Source: an uncultured Bacteroidales bacterium
GTDB taxonomy: Bacteria > Bacteroidota > Bacteroidia > Bacteroidales > Bacteroidaceae
DNA: 64,000 nucleotides
Direction of reading: 5' to 3'
NCBI GenBank assembly: GCA_902779845.1
Contig: CACZCZ010000010.1
Span: 62,001 to 126,000, forward strand
Shown: positions 6,812-16,046 of the stretch, piece after piece
Layout of the letters: every line of letters starts with the position of its first letter
Numbering within the stretch: the stretch's first letter is position 1
Translations under genes and position numbers: made by a program
The notes under the pieces: generated by a model
Told to the model about the DNA's origin: nothing
The model's input: the letters and a program-made list of their open reading frames with translations, nothing else
Database searches by the model: none

Positions 6812-9331
6812 ATGAAGAGATTTGCATTTGTCATTGGCGCGCTGCTCACGATGGGTATGGCGCTGGCACAGGAGCCTTCGACAGGCTCAGACGCCGAGAT
6901 GGCTACGTTCCGCACATGGGCGCTGACACCGCCGATGGGTTGGAACTCGTGGGACTGTTACTACTCAAGCGTCACGGAGAAGGAGGTGCTGCAGAACGCG
7001 CAGTACTTAGTGGACAACGACCTGGTGAAATGGGGCTGGGAGTATGTGGTGGTGGATATCCGTTGGTACTGCAACCACCCGTCCCTGGGCGGCGGCAACT
7101 ACAACCAGCGCGGCGACCAGGAATATGTGCTCGACGAGTACGGGCGCTATCTACCCTCCCCCACCCGCTTCCCGTCGTGTATGGTCGAGGGCAAGAACGA
7201 GGGTTTCAAGGCGTTGGCCCAGAAGATTCACGACATGGGACTGAAGTTCGGCATCCATATCATGCGTGGCGTGCCGAAGAGCGTCGTAGGCAGCAGCTAT
7301 AAGCTGAAAGGCAGCGAGAGCACGGCGTGGAGTCAGGTGTATAACGGCACTACCTCGCCTTGCACATGGCTGAAGGACAACCTGCTGGTCAGGAACAATG
7401 CGGCCGGACAGACCTATTATAATAGTATCATGGACCTCTATGCCGAGTGGGGCGTAGACTTCCTGAAGATTGACGACCTCTCGCGGCCGTTCTATACCGA
7501 CGAGATTCACATGATCCGCAAGGCCATCGACCAGACGGGCCGCCCGATGGTGCTGTCGCTCTCGCCCGGTAAGACGCAGTACCAGTATGCCGAGGAGTGT
7601 CTGGGGAACGCCAATATGTGGCGCATGATGGATGACCTGTGGGACAACTGGAGCGCTGTGGATGCCGTGTTCAACGAGGCGCATGCCTGGGAGACGGTGA
7701 CGCGGCCGGGCAACTATGCCGACTGCGACATGCTGCCCTTGGGACAGATTGCGATGACCATCGGCGATGCCGGCTACACCGCTGCCGACGCAGGGCGCTG
7801 GACGAACCTCTCGCAGAACGAGCAGCTGACGATGATGACGCTCTGGGGCATCTGTCACTCGCCCCTGTTCTTCGGCGGCGAGATGACGAAGAACGATGCC
7901 TTCACGCTGTCGCTCCTGAACAACGAGGAGTACCACCAGATGCACAAGTACGGCGAGGAGGCTCACGAGGTGATGAACGACGAAGACAACGGCCGCGTGG
8001 CGTGGACGTCGCACATCGGCGACACGCGCTACCTGGCGCTTTTCCAGCGCGATAACAACCGTTGGGTGGTGGGCAACAAGGCGCTGTACAAGAGCGAGGT
8101 AGTGGCCTACACCACCGACGGACATGCCGTGGACGTGGACATCGAGTGGCCTGAGGGTGAGAAGACGCTGGTGCTGGTGGTTGATGACGGCGGCGACAAC
8201 TACAACTACGACCACGGCGACTGGATCAACCCCACACTCGTGCTGCGCAACGGCACAGAGGTCGCCCTAACAGGCACGTACAAGACGCGCCAATATACGA
8301 AGTCGTATTTCAACCGCGTGTATGAGAACAAGAATGTGGATAACGGCGGTAAGATGAAGGTGTTGGGCACGGCATACGACCGTGGCTTCTCCACCGATGC
8401 CAACGCCGCCATCTTCTTCACGATCCCCGCCGACATGGATGTCGTGCGCTTCAAGGCGTTGGCCGCTGCCGACGACAGCGGTATCGGTCAGCAGGGCGCC
8501 ACCACGAGCATCCGTTTCATGGTGTTCGCCCAGAACCCGCTCACCGACGAACAGGACGATGCGGCAGCGCGCTCAGGGCTCATCAGCCGCACAGGCACGA
8601 AGAGCAAGACGTTGGAGGCCGATATCGCTGATGCTGAGCAGCTGAAGATCGTGGTCAGCAACTGGGGCGACGACTTCGCGTATGACCGCGCCAACCTCAT
8701 CAACCCCGTGCTCATCGATGCCGAAGGCCATGAGACGTCGCTCACGACGCTGTCCTATACGTCCTATAAATCTGACTGGGGCTCGCTCCACGTGAACAAG
8801 AATGTCGAAGGCGGCACGCTCAAGGTCGAGGGTCAGAGCTACGCCACCGGTCTCGGCATGAACGCCCAATGCACGCTCATCTACGATCTGCCCGCAGGGC
8901 ACTCGTGGAAGACGTTCCGCGCCCTCTGCGGCTACGATTCCAGCTGCGACATCGACAATAGTTCTTCATCGGGAACCACGATGGAGTTCATCTTCTACGT
9001 CACCAAGAACGAATCCTACACCTTCGACCTCACACAGCTGGGCTACACCGCCACAGAGGCTGTTCCCGTTCACGACATCTGGAGCGATGAGGACCTCGGC
9101 ACCTCCACGGGCCACCTCAGCATCGCCGTTCCCAGCCACGGCGCAAAGCTCCTGCGCCTGGGTGACAAAGCCAACACCACAGGCATCAACAGTCCAGCCA
9201 CCCACACTGATTCAAGTTCCAAGTTTCAGGTTTCAAATACGACCTACGACCTCGCCGGACGCCGAATCGTTGATGGCCAGATGCCCCGTGGCATCTACAT
9301 CCGCAACCGCCAGAAGATCATGGTGAAGTGA
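6812..9331 (+). CDS. GH27 alpha-galactosidase with two NPCBM-like domains
   Basis: The 839-residue protein starts with a signal peptide ending at MALAQ. The GH27 catalytic domain spans about residues 33-400. PPMGWNSWDCYY opens the barrel, Asp221 in WGVDFLKIDDL is the expected nucleophile and Asp275 in WRMMDDLWDNW the expected acid/base. Two NPCBM-like jelly-roll modules follow (about 430-600 and 600-760; each has a VNKNV or VYENKNV strand and a WGDD or GGDN loop). The tail, YDLAGRRI ending in GIYIRNRQKIMVK, fits the C-terminal sorting motif shared by other exported proteins here. It likely removes alpha-galactose from pectin side chains or galactomannan outside the cytoplasm. CCTTCGACAGGCTCAG, just after the signal peptide (6873-6888), has the look of a dispersed repeat. 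Confidence 0.92.
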   Translation: MKRFAFVIGALLTMGMALAQEPSTGSDAEMATFRTWALTPPMGWNSWDCYYSSVTEKEVLQNAQYLVDNDLVKWGWEYVVVDIRWYCNHPSLGGGNYNQRGDQEYVLDEYGRYLPSPTRFPSCMVEGKNEGFKALAQKIHDMGLKFGIHIMRGVPKSVVGSSYKLKGSESTAWSQVYNGTTSPCTWLKDNLLVRNNAAGQTYYNSIMDLYAEWGVDFLKIDDLSRPFYTDEIHMIRKAIDQTGRPMVLSLSPGKTQYQYAEECLGNANMWRMMDDLWDNWSAVDAVFNEAHAWETVTRPGNYADCDMLPLGQIAMTIGDAGYTAADAGRWTNLSQNEQLTMMTLWGICHSPLFFGGEMTKNDAFTLSLLNNEEYHQMHKYGEEAHEVMNDEDNGRVAWTSHIGDTRYLALFQRDNNRWVVGNKALYKSEVVAYTTDGHAVDVDIEWPEGEKTLVLVVDDGGDNYNYDHGDWINPTLVLRNGTEVALTGTYKTRQYTKSYFNRVYENKNVDNGGKMKVLGTAYDRGFSTDANAAIFFTIPADMDVVRFKALAAADDSGIGQQGATTSIRFMVFAQNPLTDEQDDAAARSGLISRTGTKSKTLEADIADAEQLKIVVSNWGDDFAYDRANLINPVLIDAEGHETSLTTLSYTSYKSDWGSLHVNKNVEGGTLKVEGQSYATGLGMNAQCTLIYDLPAGHSWKTFRALCGYDSSCDIDNSSSSGTTMEFIFYVTKNESYTFDLTQLGYTATEAVPVHDIWSDEDLGTSTGHLSIAVPSHGAKLLRLGDKANTTGINSPATHTDSSSKFQVSNTTYDLAGRRIVDGQMPRGIYIRNRQKIMVK

Positions 9332-9335
9332 TTCG

Positions 9336-10646
<1,311 letters not shown>

Positions 10647-10675
10647 TTTTCATTCTTCATTCTTCATTCCTCACT

Positions 10676-10806
10676 CGCCTGTCCTCGAGTCTTTTTAACC
10701 GCAAAGGCGCAGAGGAACAAAGGCCTTTCCTCTTGCATTCTTTTGTACGGAGAGCCAGCCAAAACGCGACGCAGGTTTTGGCTTAGGCAAAGGACACAGA
10801 GAAAGA
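10676..10806. repeat. Dispersed repeat, copy A
   Basis: The segment runs from CGAGTCTTTTTAACCGCAAA to AAAGGACACAGAG. It contains hairpin AGCCAAAAC / GTTTTGGCT (10757-10783, 9-nt loop). Related copies lie at about 22036-22160 and, inverted, at 22204-22347. It occupies the gap between the DUF4861 and lyase-like genes, next to TTCATTC arrays (10645-10675 and 10866-10895). Confidence 0.75.
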
Positions 10807-10886
10807 TACTCTTGCAGATGTATTCAATCTTTCAAGTTTCATTTATAATTTATCACTAGTAATCCTTATTCTTCATTCCTCATTCT

Positions 10887-13565
10887 TCATTCCCCTCTCC
10901 CCTCCGGCACCACCTCCTGCAAGTAAATCGCGTCCAGACTCCAGAGAGCACAGTCGTTGGTGGTGGTCTCAGGACTCTCGGTGAGCGGCTGCGGCACCTC
11001 AGGCGGCAGCACCTCATGAGGCTCGAAGCGGTAGTGCTGGGCAGGACGGCTGTACTGCCACATCTCCTTCCAAGCCGCCTTTGCCAGCTCCTTGTCGCCC
11101 GTCAAGGCTGCCGCATAACCCTTCAGTCGGCTGATGCGGAAGCGGTTGTTGGTGATCTTGTGGTAGCGGGCATTATGGTCGAGATAGACCTTGGCGAACT
11201 TCTTATTCGGCACCATCTCCATCATCTCATGCAGCAGCTCAAAGCCGCCCATGATGAGCTTCAGATGGTTGGTGTGCGTCACCTTGGGATCGCCTTCGTA
11301 GGAGAGGATGCCCGTGGCGGGGTCGTAGCCGAGCACGCCGGGGCCCGTGAACATCCCCTGCGGCAGGGCGGCGATGCACTTCATGCCCGCCTCAATCTTC
11401 TTGAGATACTTGATGTCGCGCGTGCGTTCATATTCTGTCATCCAGTTGCCCGCGTATGCCACCCAGTCGGGACCGATACGCAGACGGGCAGGTGCCGTGC
11501 AGGGATATTTCTCGCGCGGCAGCGCCAGACGCATCGGGTCGATGGTGTAGAGCATCTGGTCGGCATCCTTCACGGCCGTCATCAGGTCGCCAGTGCGCTC
11601 ATCGGTCGTCAGATAGTAGTAGAAACGGTTCCACGCCGCCTGCGAGATACGCGCCTCCTTGGCACCGCAACCCCAGTGGCTGACGTTGTGGCGACTGCCA
11701 AGTCCGGCAAAAGGTCCAATGTGATAGACATCAACCTCGCTGGTGTGGCGTGTCATCGCTTCCGCCATGCGCCACACATCGGGGCGCGCCGTACGCAGGA
11801 ACGAATACCACAGCCATGAGATGCTTCCCAGCTCCGTGTTGTCCCACGCGAAGCCGCCTACGTCATACTTCCATTCATGGCGGGCTGCGTCGTACTGGTG
11901 CATCACGTCACCGTAGTTCCAGAAACCATACCAGTGGCGTTCATCGATGGCCTTCACGTAGTAGTCGAGATAGTCTTTCAGCAGGTCTTCCACCTGAGCC
12001 CGCTGCGCATTCGAACGGTCGGGCAGGCTCCAGATACCGAAGGCACGGCGTGAATGCAGGTACTCCGGCGTACACACAAGCGGTGCATCCTCGCTGAGCT
12101 GCTGCGCACGCTGTGCCACAGCGGCCTTGCCCGGATAGGCGCGCTCGGGGAGTAAGGTAATAACCGATGTACGCGCGATGCCATAGGGCGTGGACATTCC
12201 CTCCTGCACATCCTCGTAGCTGGCATTCAGGTCGTGAGCCACATTGTCATAATGGCGCAGGTCCATCGGTCCTGCATCGGGACTCCACAGGTAAGCGGTC
12301 AGATAAGCGATGTCATGCGTGGCGCTATCCACCTGCAGCGAGGCAGGATAGCTCTCCCAGAAGTCCTTGATGCAGATGCCGAGGCCACCGCTGACATCGC
12401 CAGCAAAGGCATAGCCCGCAGCACGATGACCGGCATGAGTGCCAATCCATTGGTTGTTGGCATGGGCCCGCTTCGTGACGGTGTAACCCTGGTCATTGGG
12501 TTGCGAGAGGCGATAGGTATTCCACTTCGCCCAATGGTGAAGCAGATTTTGTCCCTTTTCATCGAAGGCTTCAGGCTCAGGAATACGCTTGCCAGCCACC
12601 TGCTGAGCCTCCATGGAGGAGGCAGCACCCTCGTGGGCGGGGTCAGAATTCGGATTCTCCAGGATGCGACGCCCACTCAGCGGCTGCACGCTCTCGCTCC
12701 ACACACCACCGTCCTGCGTGGCGAAGGCCACATGGCGGTTATACGCTTGCTCGCGCATCGGCACCTCGAAGCGCACGCCGAGGCTGCGGATGAAGTCGCG
12801 GTTCTGGTCGCCTTCATAGGTGAAGGTGTGTACCATCCGCACCTGCTCCGAGCCGGCATAGAAGTAGAGGCGGACAACGAAAGCCCCTCTCCCCGCTCCC
12901 CCCGTGGGGGGGAGGGCTGCTGAGCCTATGGTGTTGTATCTCCCCTCTATCTTTACCACCGCGCGGACGTTGCCGGCGCGCTCCACCTCCACCTTCTCAA
13001 CCTGAGAGGTATAATGAGAGAAATGGATATCGCTAAGGCCTTCTGCAAACGGCTGATCCTGCGTGGTGCAGATGAGCTGTCCACGTCCTGCCACCGGCGT
13101 GCCGCCGAGGACCAAGCTATCTACGATTGCGCTGCCAGACTTGGAGATATAAGCTCTCAAGGCACCCGTGTTAATACAAATCTGCGCCTCGTTCTCCTCC
13201 ACACGCAACGCGCCAGCCTTCCTCCCCTCCCTCACGGGGGAGGGGTCGGGGGAGAGGCCTATTTCCTCCGTCCCCCCAGGCACCACAGCTGCAAAACCGC
13301 CCCATTTCACCGAGCCATCCGGCCAGTAAGCCGTAGGCCAGAAGTCGGCAGTAACGACCTCACCCTTGTCTGTTGTAAGGGCGAAAGCATCGGTGGGTTT
13401 GAACTCGCCTTTCGCGAAGGGGATGCCAAAGCTCACGGGCTTGGCAGCCTCGGGAGTCCTGCCTATCCAATGCAGACGGGCAGGTATCTCAACAGCGATG
13501 CTTCTGACGGGGAACGCCAGAAGCATCGCAATAAAACCTATTTTAGTAACGGTCTTCGATTTCAT
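10887..13565 (-). CDS. Exo-rhamnogalacturonan lyase-like protein (PcRGLX/YetA family)
   Basis: The 892-residue exported protein has a signal peptide at about residues 1-24. It resembles the PcRGLX/YetA family (PL26-type). An N-terminal RIFT-barrel-like part carries PARLHWIGRTPEAAKPVSFGIPFAKGE split into motifs IPFAKGE and DGSVKWGGFAA. A middle beta-rich domain follows, then a C-terminal alpha-toroid with DERHWYGFWNYGDVMHQYD and VSHWGCGAKEARISQ. Family members remove unsaturated units from rhamnogalacturonan-I ends. The ATG overlaps the last 23 bp of the upstream lipoprotein gene, suggesting translational coupling. Two in-frame G/C palindromic insertions (12881-12921, 13222-13258) code for glycine/proline-rich loops. 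With GH105, GH27 and DUF4861 it forms a pectin-degrading neighbourhood without visible SusC/D genes. Confidence 0.8.
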   Translation of the reverse strand: MKSKTVTKIGFIAMLLAFPVRSIAVEIPARLHWIGRTPEAAKPVSFGIPFAKGEFKPTDAFALTTDKGEVVTADFWPTAYWPDGSVKWGGFAAVVPGGTEEIGLSPDPSPVREGRKAGALRVEENEAQICINTGALRAYISKSGSAIVDSLVLGGTPVAGRGQLICTTQDQPFAEGLSDIHFSHYTSQVEKVEVERAGNVRAVVKIEGRYNTIGSAALPPTGGAGRGAFVVRLYFYAGSEQVRMVHTFTYEGDQNRDFIRSLGVRFEVPMREQAYNRHVAFATQDGGVWSESVQPLSGRRILENPNSDPAHEGAASSMEAQQVAGKRIPEPEAFDEKGQNLLHHWAKWNTYRLSQPNDQGYTVTKRAHANNQWIGTHAGHRAAGYAFAGDVSGGLGICIKDFWESYPASLQVDSATHDIAYLTAYLWSPDAGPMDLRHYDNVAHDLNASYEDVQEGMSTPYGIARTSVITLLPERAYPGKAAVAQRAQQLSEDAPLVCTPEYLHSRRAFGIWSLPDRSNAQRAQVEDLLKDYLDYYVKAIDERHWYGFWNYGDVMHQYDAARHEWKYDVGGFAWDNTELGSISWLWYSFLRTARPDVWRMAEAMTRHTSEVDVYHIGPFAGLGSRHNVSHWGCGAKEARISQAAWNRFYYYLTTDERTGDLMTAVKDADQMLYTIDPMRLALPREKYPCTAPARLRIGPDWVAYAGNWMTEYERTRDIKYLKKIEAGMKCIAALPQGMFTGPGVLGYDPATGILSYEGDPKVTHTNHLKLIMGGFELLHEMMEMVPNKKFAKVYLDHNARYHKITNNRFRISRLKGYAAALTGDKELAKAAWKEMWQYSRPAQHYRFEPHEVLPPEVPQPLTESPETTTNDCALWSLDAIYLQEVVPEGRGE
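12881..12921. repeat. In-frame palindromic element (lyase gene, copy 1)
   Basis: CTCCCCCC and its complement flank a GT centre, within a run of C then G. It encodes ALPPTGGAGRGA inside the lyase-like protein. Confidence 0.65.
13222..13258. repeat. In-frame palindromic element (lyase gene, copy 2)
   Basis: CCCCTCCC-TCACG-GGGGAGGGG hairpin. The minus-strand reading gives DPSPVREGRKAGA. That is the same peptide type as PTPNPSRNGGEQAGA in primase. Confidence 0.7.
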
Positions 13566-14319
13566 CCTCCTTGTCCTCTATGTATTCTACGAACTGGTCG
13601 CGCAACCATGAAGGAATGGACTTGTCGGCCTTGAAGCGCTTCTCAATGGACCAGAGCCGGTCTTCGATGTTCTTGGCAGCTTTTTTATTGTCACTACGCA
13701 GGTACCTGTCGTACTGTGCCAACAGGCCATAGACACCATATTTGCGCAGCTGACCGTCCAGCGTCATCGGGTATTCCTTGGGAGCTTCTGCCTTGGGTTC
13801 TTCGACCTGAGGCTGAACCTCCGTAACAACCGGAGCGACAGGTTCTTCCACATTGAAGTCCATGCGCACGCCCTTGGTGCTCTCCAGCAGCTGGTTGGCA
13901 TCGCTGGCAGACATATACTTCTTATCCGGGTCGGCAATAGAGAAGACGATGGTACGCTCCACGCCCTCACCGGCATTATACACGGGAATCAGGTTCGCCA
14001 GGTCCTCGCCTTCCAGCACCAGGCCGTCGCGAACGCGAACGCTGCGGTCATCCAGCGGAACCAGACTGATGGAGAGGTCGCTGAGCGAGCCACTGACTTC
14101 CTTGCGCACCGGAACGACAGCCTGCAGCGTCCACTCGGCACTGTTCTGGGGGTTCTGAACGGTATGAAGCCTGACATCAGCACCCAGGCTGAAAGAGCTG
14201 AAAGCATTGCCGGCGAACTCTACCGTGTTCTTGGGGATGTAGCACTCGGCGGGCTTGTCCGACGAGCAGGCGCAGAACAGCACTGCGGCCACTGCGGAAA
14301 GAATAAGAGATTTCTTCAT
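13543..14319 (-). CDS. Uncharacterised lipoprotein
   Basis: The 258-residue protein has a lipobox (AAVLFCAC, Cys18). An all-beta region (about 30-145) is followed by a P/E/A-rich linker (VAPVVTEVQPQVEEPKAEAPK) and a charged helical C-terminus. I do not recognise the family and no catalytic motif is seen. The linker and charged tail suggest a periplasm-spanning anchor. Its stop region overlaps the lyase-like gene start by 23 bp, so the two are likely coexpressed from the promoter at 14354-14384. Confidence 0.8.
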   Translation of the reverse strand: MKKSLILSAVAAVLFCACSSDKPAECYIPKNTVEFAGNAFSSFSLGADVRLHTVQNPQNSAEWTLQAVVPVRKEVSGSLSDLSISLVPLDDRSVRVRDGLVLEGEDLANLIPVYNAGEGVERTIVFSIADPDKKYMSASDANQLLESTKGVRMDFNVEEPVAPVVTEVQPQVEEPKAEAPKEYPMTLDGQLRKYGVYGLLAQYDRYLRSDNKKAAKNIEDRLWSIEKRFKADKSIPSWLRDQFVEYIEDKEDEIEDRY

Positions 14320-14353
14320 GTTCTTATAGTTATAACTGTGTGATATTCGAGCA

Positions 14354-14384
14354 CAAAAGTAGTGAATTATTTGTTACGGCCAAT
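14354..14384 (-). promoter_or_regulatory. Promoter of the lipoprotein/lyase-like genes
   Basis: On the minus strand TACTTTTG (14354-14361) is the -7 box, with ATTG (14381-14384) 19 nt upstream. Confidence 0.65.
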
Positions 14385-14454
14385 AAAATGAGTGCTTTTT
14401 TTCATGAAACGGTGAAGAAATAATCCGCTGAGGACATGTTTTCCCGTCAAAAAG

Positions 14455-14486
14455 TTTGGTCATTCGCGAGATTCGCTGTACTTTTG
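14455..14486 (+). promoter_or_regulatory. Promoter of the GH105 gene
   Basis: TTTG (14455-14458), a 20-nt spacer, then TACTTTTG (14479-14486). It overlaps the 14456 in-frame start and so argues for the ATG at 14522. Confidence 0.75.
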
Positions 14487-14521
14487 TTGGCAAATTCTCA
14501 CTTTATGATTCTATTGCAACA

Positions 14522-15892
14522 ATGAAAGTCCATCATTTCCTGTTTCTGGCTGCAATGTCCATCACAGCCTGCACCTCGGCACCTACGTCACAGACCGAGG
14601 AGGTCAACGATTCCAACACGCCGCTCCACCTGCTGAAGCCCGACTACAAAGTGCCGTACGGCGAGCTGGAGGCTGACGACGTGAAGAGCGCCCTCGACCG
14701 CGTCTTTGCCTACTGCGAGCAGGGCACATTCCGCCTCGGCAGCTACGAATGGGGCATCACCTACCAGGCACTGATGGCTGCCACGAAGGCCACTGGCGAT
14801 GAGCGCTATGAGGGTTATGTCAAGGAGAAATTCAACCTCATCACGGAGTCCGTAGCTGCAGCACAGAAGGGTGACACCGCCAGCATCAAGATGGAACCCG
14901 CACAGCTGGAGCAGATTATGCATCCCCGTGCACTGGATGACTGCGGCGCGATGTGCACCGCCATGATGAAGTACACGCGGCAACTCTCAACTCTCAACTC
15001 TCCGCTCGAGCTTGCTCGCTTGACCCTTCAAGAACTCTCATCTATCATAGGCAACTACTTCCAGTTCGTGGAGCACGGCCAATACCGCCTCGAAGACGGC
15101 ATGTTCGCCCGCCATCGTCCGCAGCACAACACGGTGTGGCTCGACGATATGTACATGGGCATCCCCACCATTGCCTACGCCGGCATCTACTTCAACGACC
15201 CCAAATACTTCGACGAGGCTGCCACGATGTATAAGAACTTCGTCAAACGCATGTGGGTTCCCGAGAAGAGGATCTACCGCCACGGCTACGTCGAAGGACT
15301 GGCCCAACAGCCGACCTACCACTGGGCACGCGCCAACGGCTGGGCACTGCTGACCACCGTGGAACTGCTGGATATGCTGCCCGAGAACCACCCCGACCGT
15401 CCCTTCATCCTCAACCAACTACAGGAACATGTCGCCGGCCTCTGCGCTCTGCAGTCGAGCGAGGGCTTCTGGCACCAGCTCCTGGACCGCAATGACAGCT
15501 ATCTCGAGACCAGCGCCACAGCCATCTACTGCTACTCCATCGCCCACGCTATCCGCAAGGGCTGGCTGGAGGGCATCACCTACGGCGGCGTGGCCCAGCT
15601 GGCTTGGCATGCCATCAGCACGAAGATCACAGAAGACGGCAAGGTGGCTGGCACCTGCGTAGGCACAGGCATGGCCTTTGACCCCGCCTTTTACTACTAT
15701 CGTCCTGTCAGCACCGCCGCTGCCCACGGCTACGGCCCCGTCATCTGGGCTGCTGCCGAAATGATCGGTCTGCTCAGCGAGTGGTATCCCCGCACCAACG
15801 ACAGCGGCCTCCACTACTACGAGCAGGAACAGACGAACCCCGCCCCCCTCTTCTACCTCACCGAGGACGGCAAGGGAGAAGCGGTGAAATAA
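14522..15892 (+). CDS. GH105 unsaturated rhamnogalacturonyl hydrolase, lipoprotein
   Basis: The 456-residue protein starts MKVHHFLFLAAMSITAC, a lipoprotein signal. The alpha/alpha-toroid shows the GH105/GH88 signature WLDDMYMGIP (Asp208 is the expected catalytic acid), HWARANGWALL and the C-terminal GTGMAFDPAFYYYRP. The enzyme hydrolyses the unsaturated galacturonyl end left by rhamnogalacturonan lyases, so it should act after the lyase-like protein encoded divergently next door. The start follows from the promoter at 14455-14486. An insertion, RQLSTLNSPLELARL, is encoded by a 7-nt tandem repeat plus a further repeat-like segment (14981-15026), yet the frame is intact. Confidence 0.9.
   Translation: MKVHHFLFLAAMSITACTSAPTSQTEEVNDSNTPLHLLKPDYKVPYGELEADDVKSALDRVFAYCEQGTFRLGSYEWGITYQALMAATKATGDERYEGYVKEKFNLITESVAAAQKGDTASIKMEPAQLEQIMHPRALDDCGAMCTAMMKYTRQLSTLNSPLELARLTLQELSSIIGNYFQFVEHGQYRLEDGMFARHRPQHNTVWLDDMYMGIPTIAYAGIYFNDPKYFDEAATMYKNFVKRMWVPEKRIYRHGYVEGLAQQPTYHWARANGWALLTTVELLDMLPENHPDRPFILNQLQEHVAGLCALQSSEGFWHQLLDRNDSYLETSATAIYCYSIAHAIRKGWLEGITYGGVAQLAWHAISTKITEDGKVAGTCVGTGMAFDPAFYYYRPVSTAAAHGYGPVIWAAAEMIGLLSEWYPRTNDSGLHYYEQEQTNPAPLFYLTEDGKGEAVK
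14981..15002. repeat. Intragenic 7-nt tandem repeat in GH105 gene
   Basis: Three copies of CAACTCT lie in frame. It is the complement of the unit at 10272-10302 in the DUF4861 gene. Confidence 0.7.
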
Positions 15893-15900
15893 ATGAAAAA

Positions 15901-16030
15901 TGAAAGAGTGAAAAGTGAAAAATTAAGGTCACTTGGAACTCTATAAACAAAAGTAATTTAGAAAAACTTCCAATATAAACATATACTTAGCCCCCTAAGA
16001 AAAATTTATTTTTCACTTTTCACTCTTTCA
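15901..16030. repeat. 23-bp perfect inverted repeat flanking 84 bp
   Basis: TGAAAGAGTGAAAAGTGAAA starts the left arm (15901-15923) and the exact complement is at 16008-16030, 17 bp before the dnaG ATG. Each arm is itself an imperfect GTGAAA array. It could form a large-looped hairpin in the dnaG leader. Confidence 0.8.
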
Positions 16031-16046
16031 CTTTTCACTTAAAATC

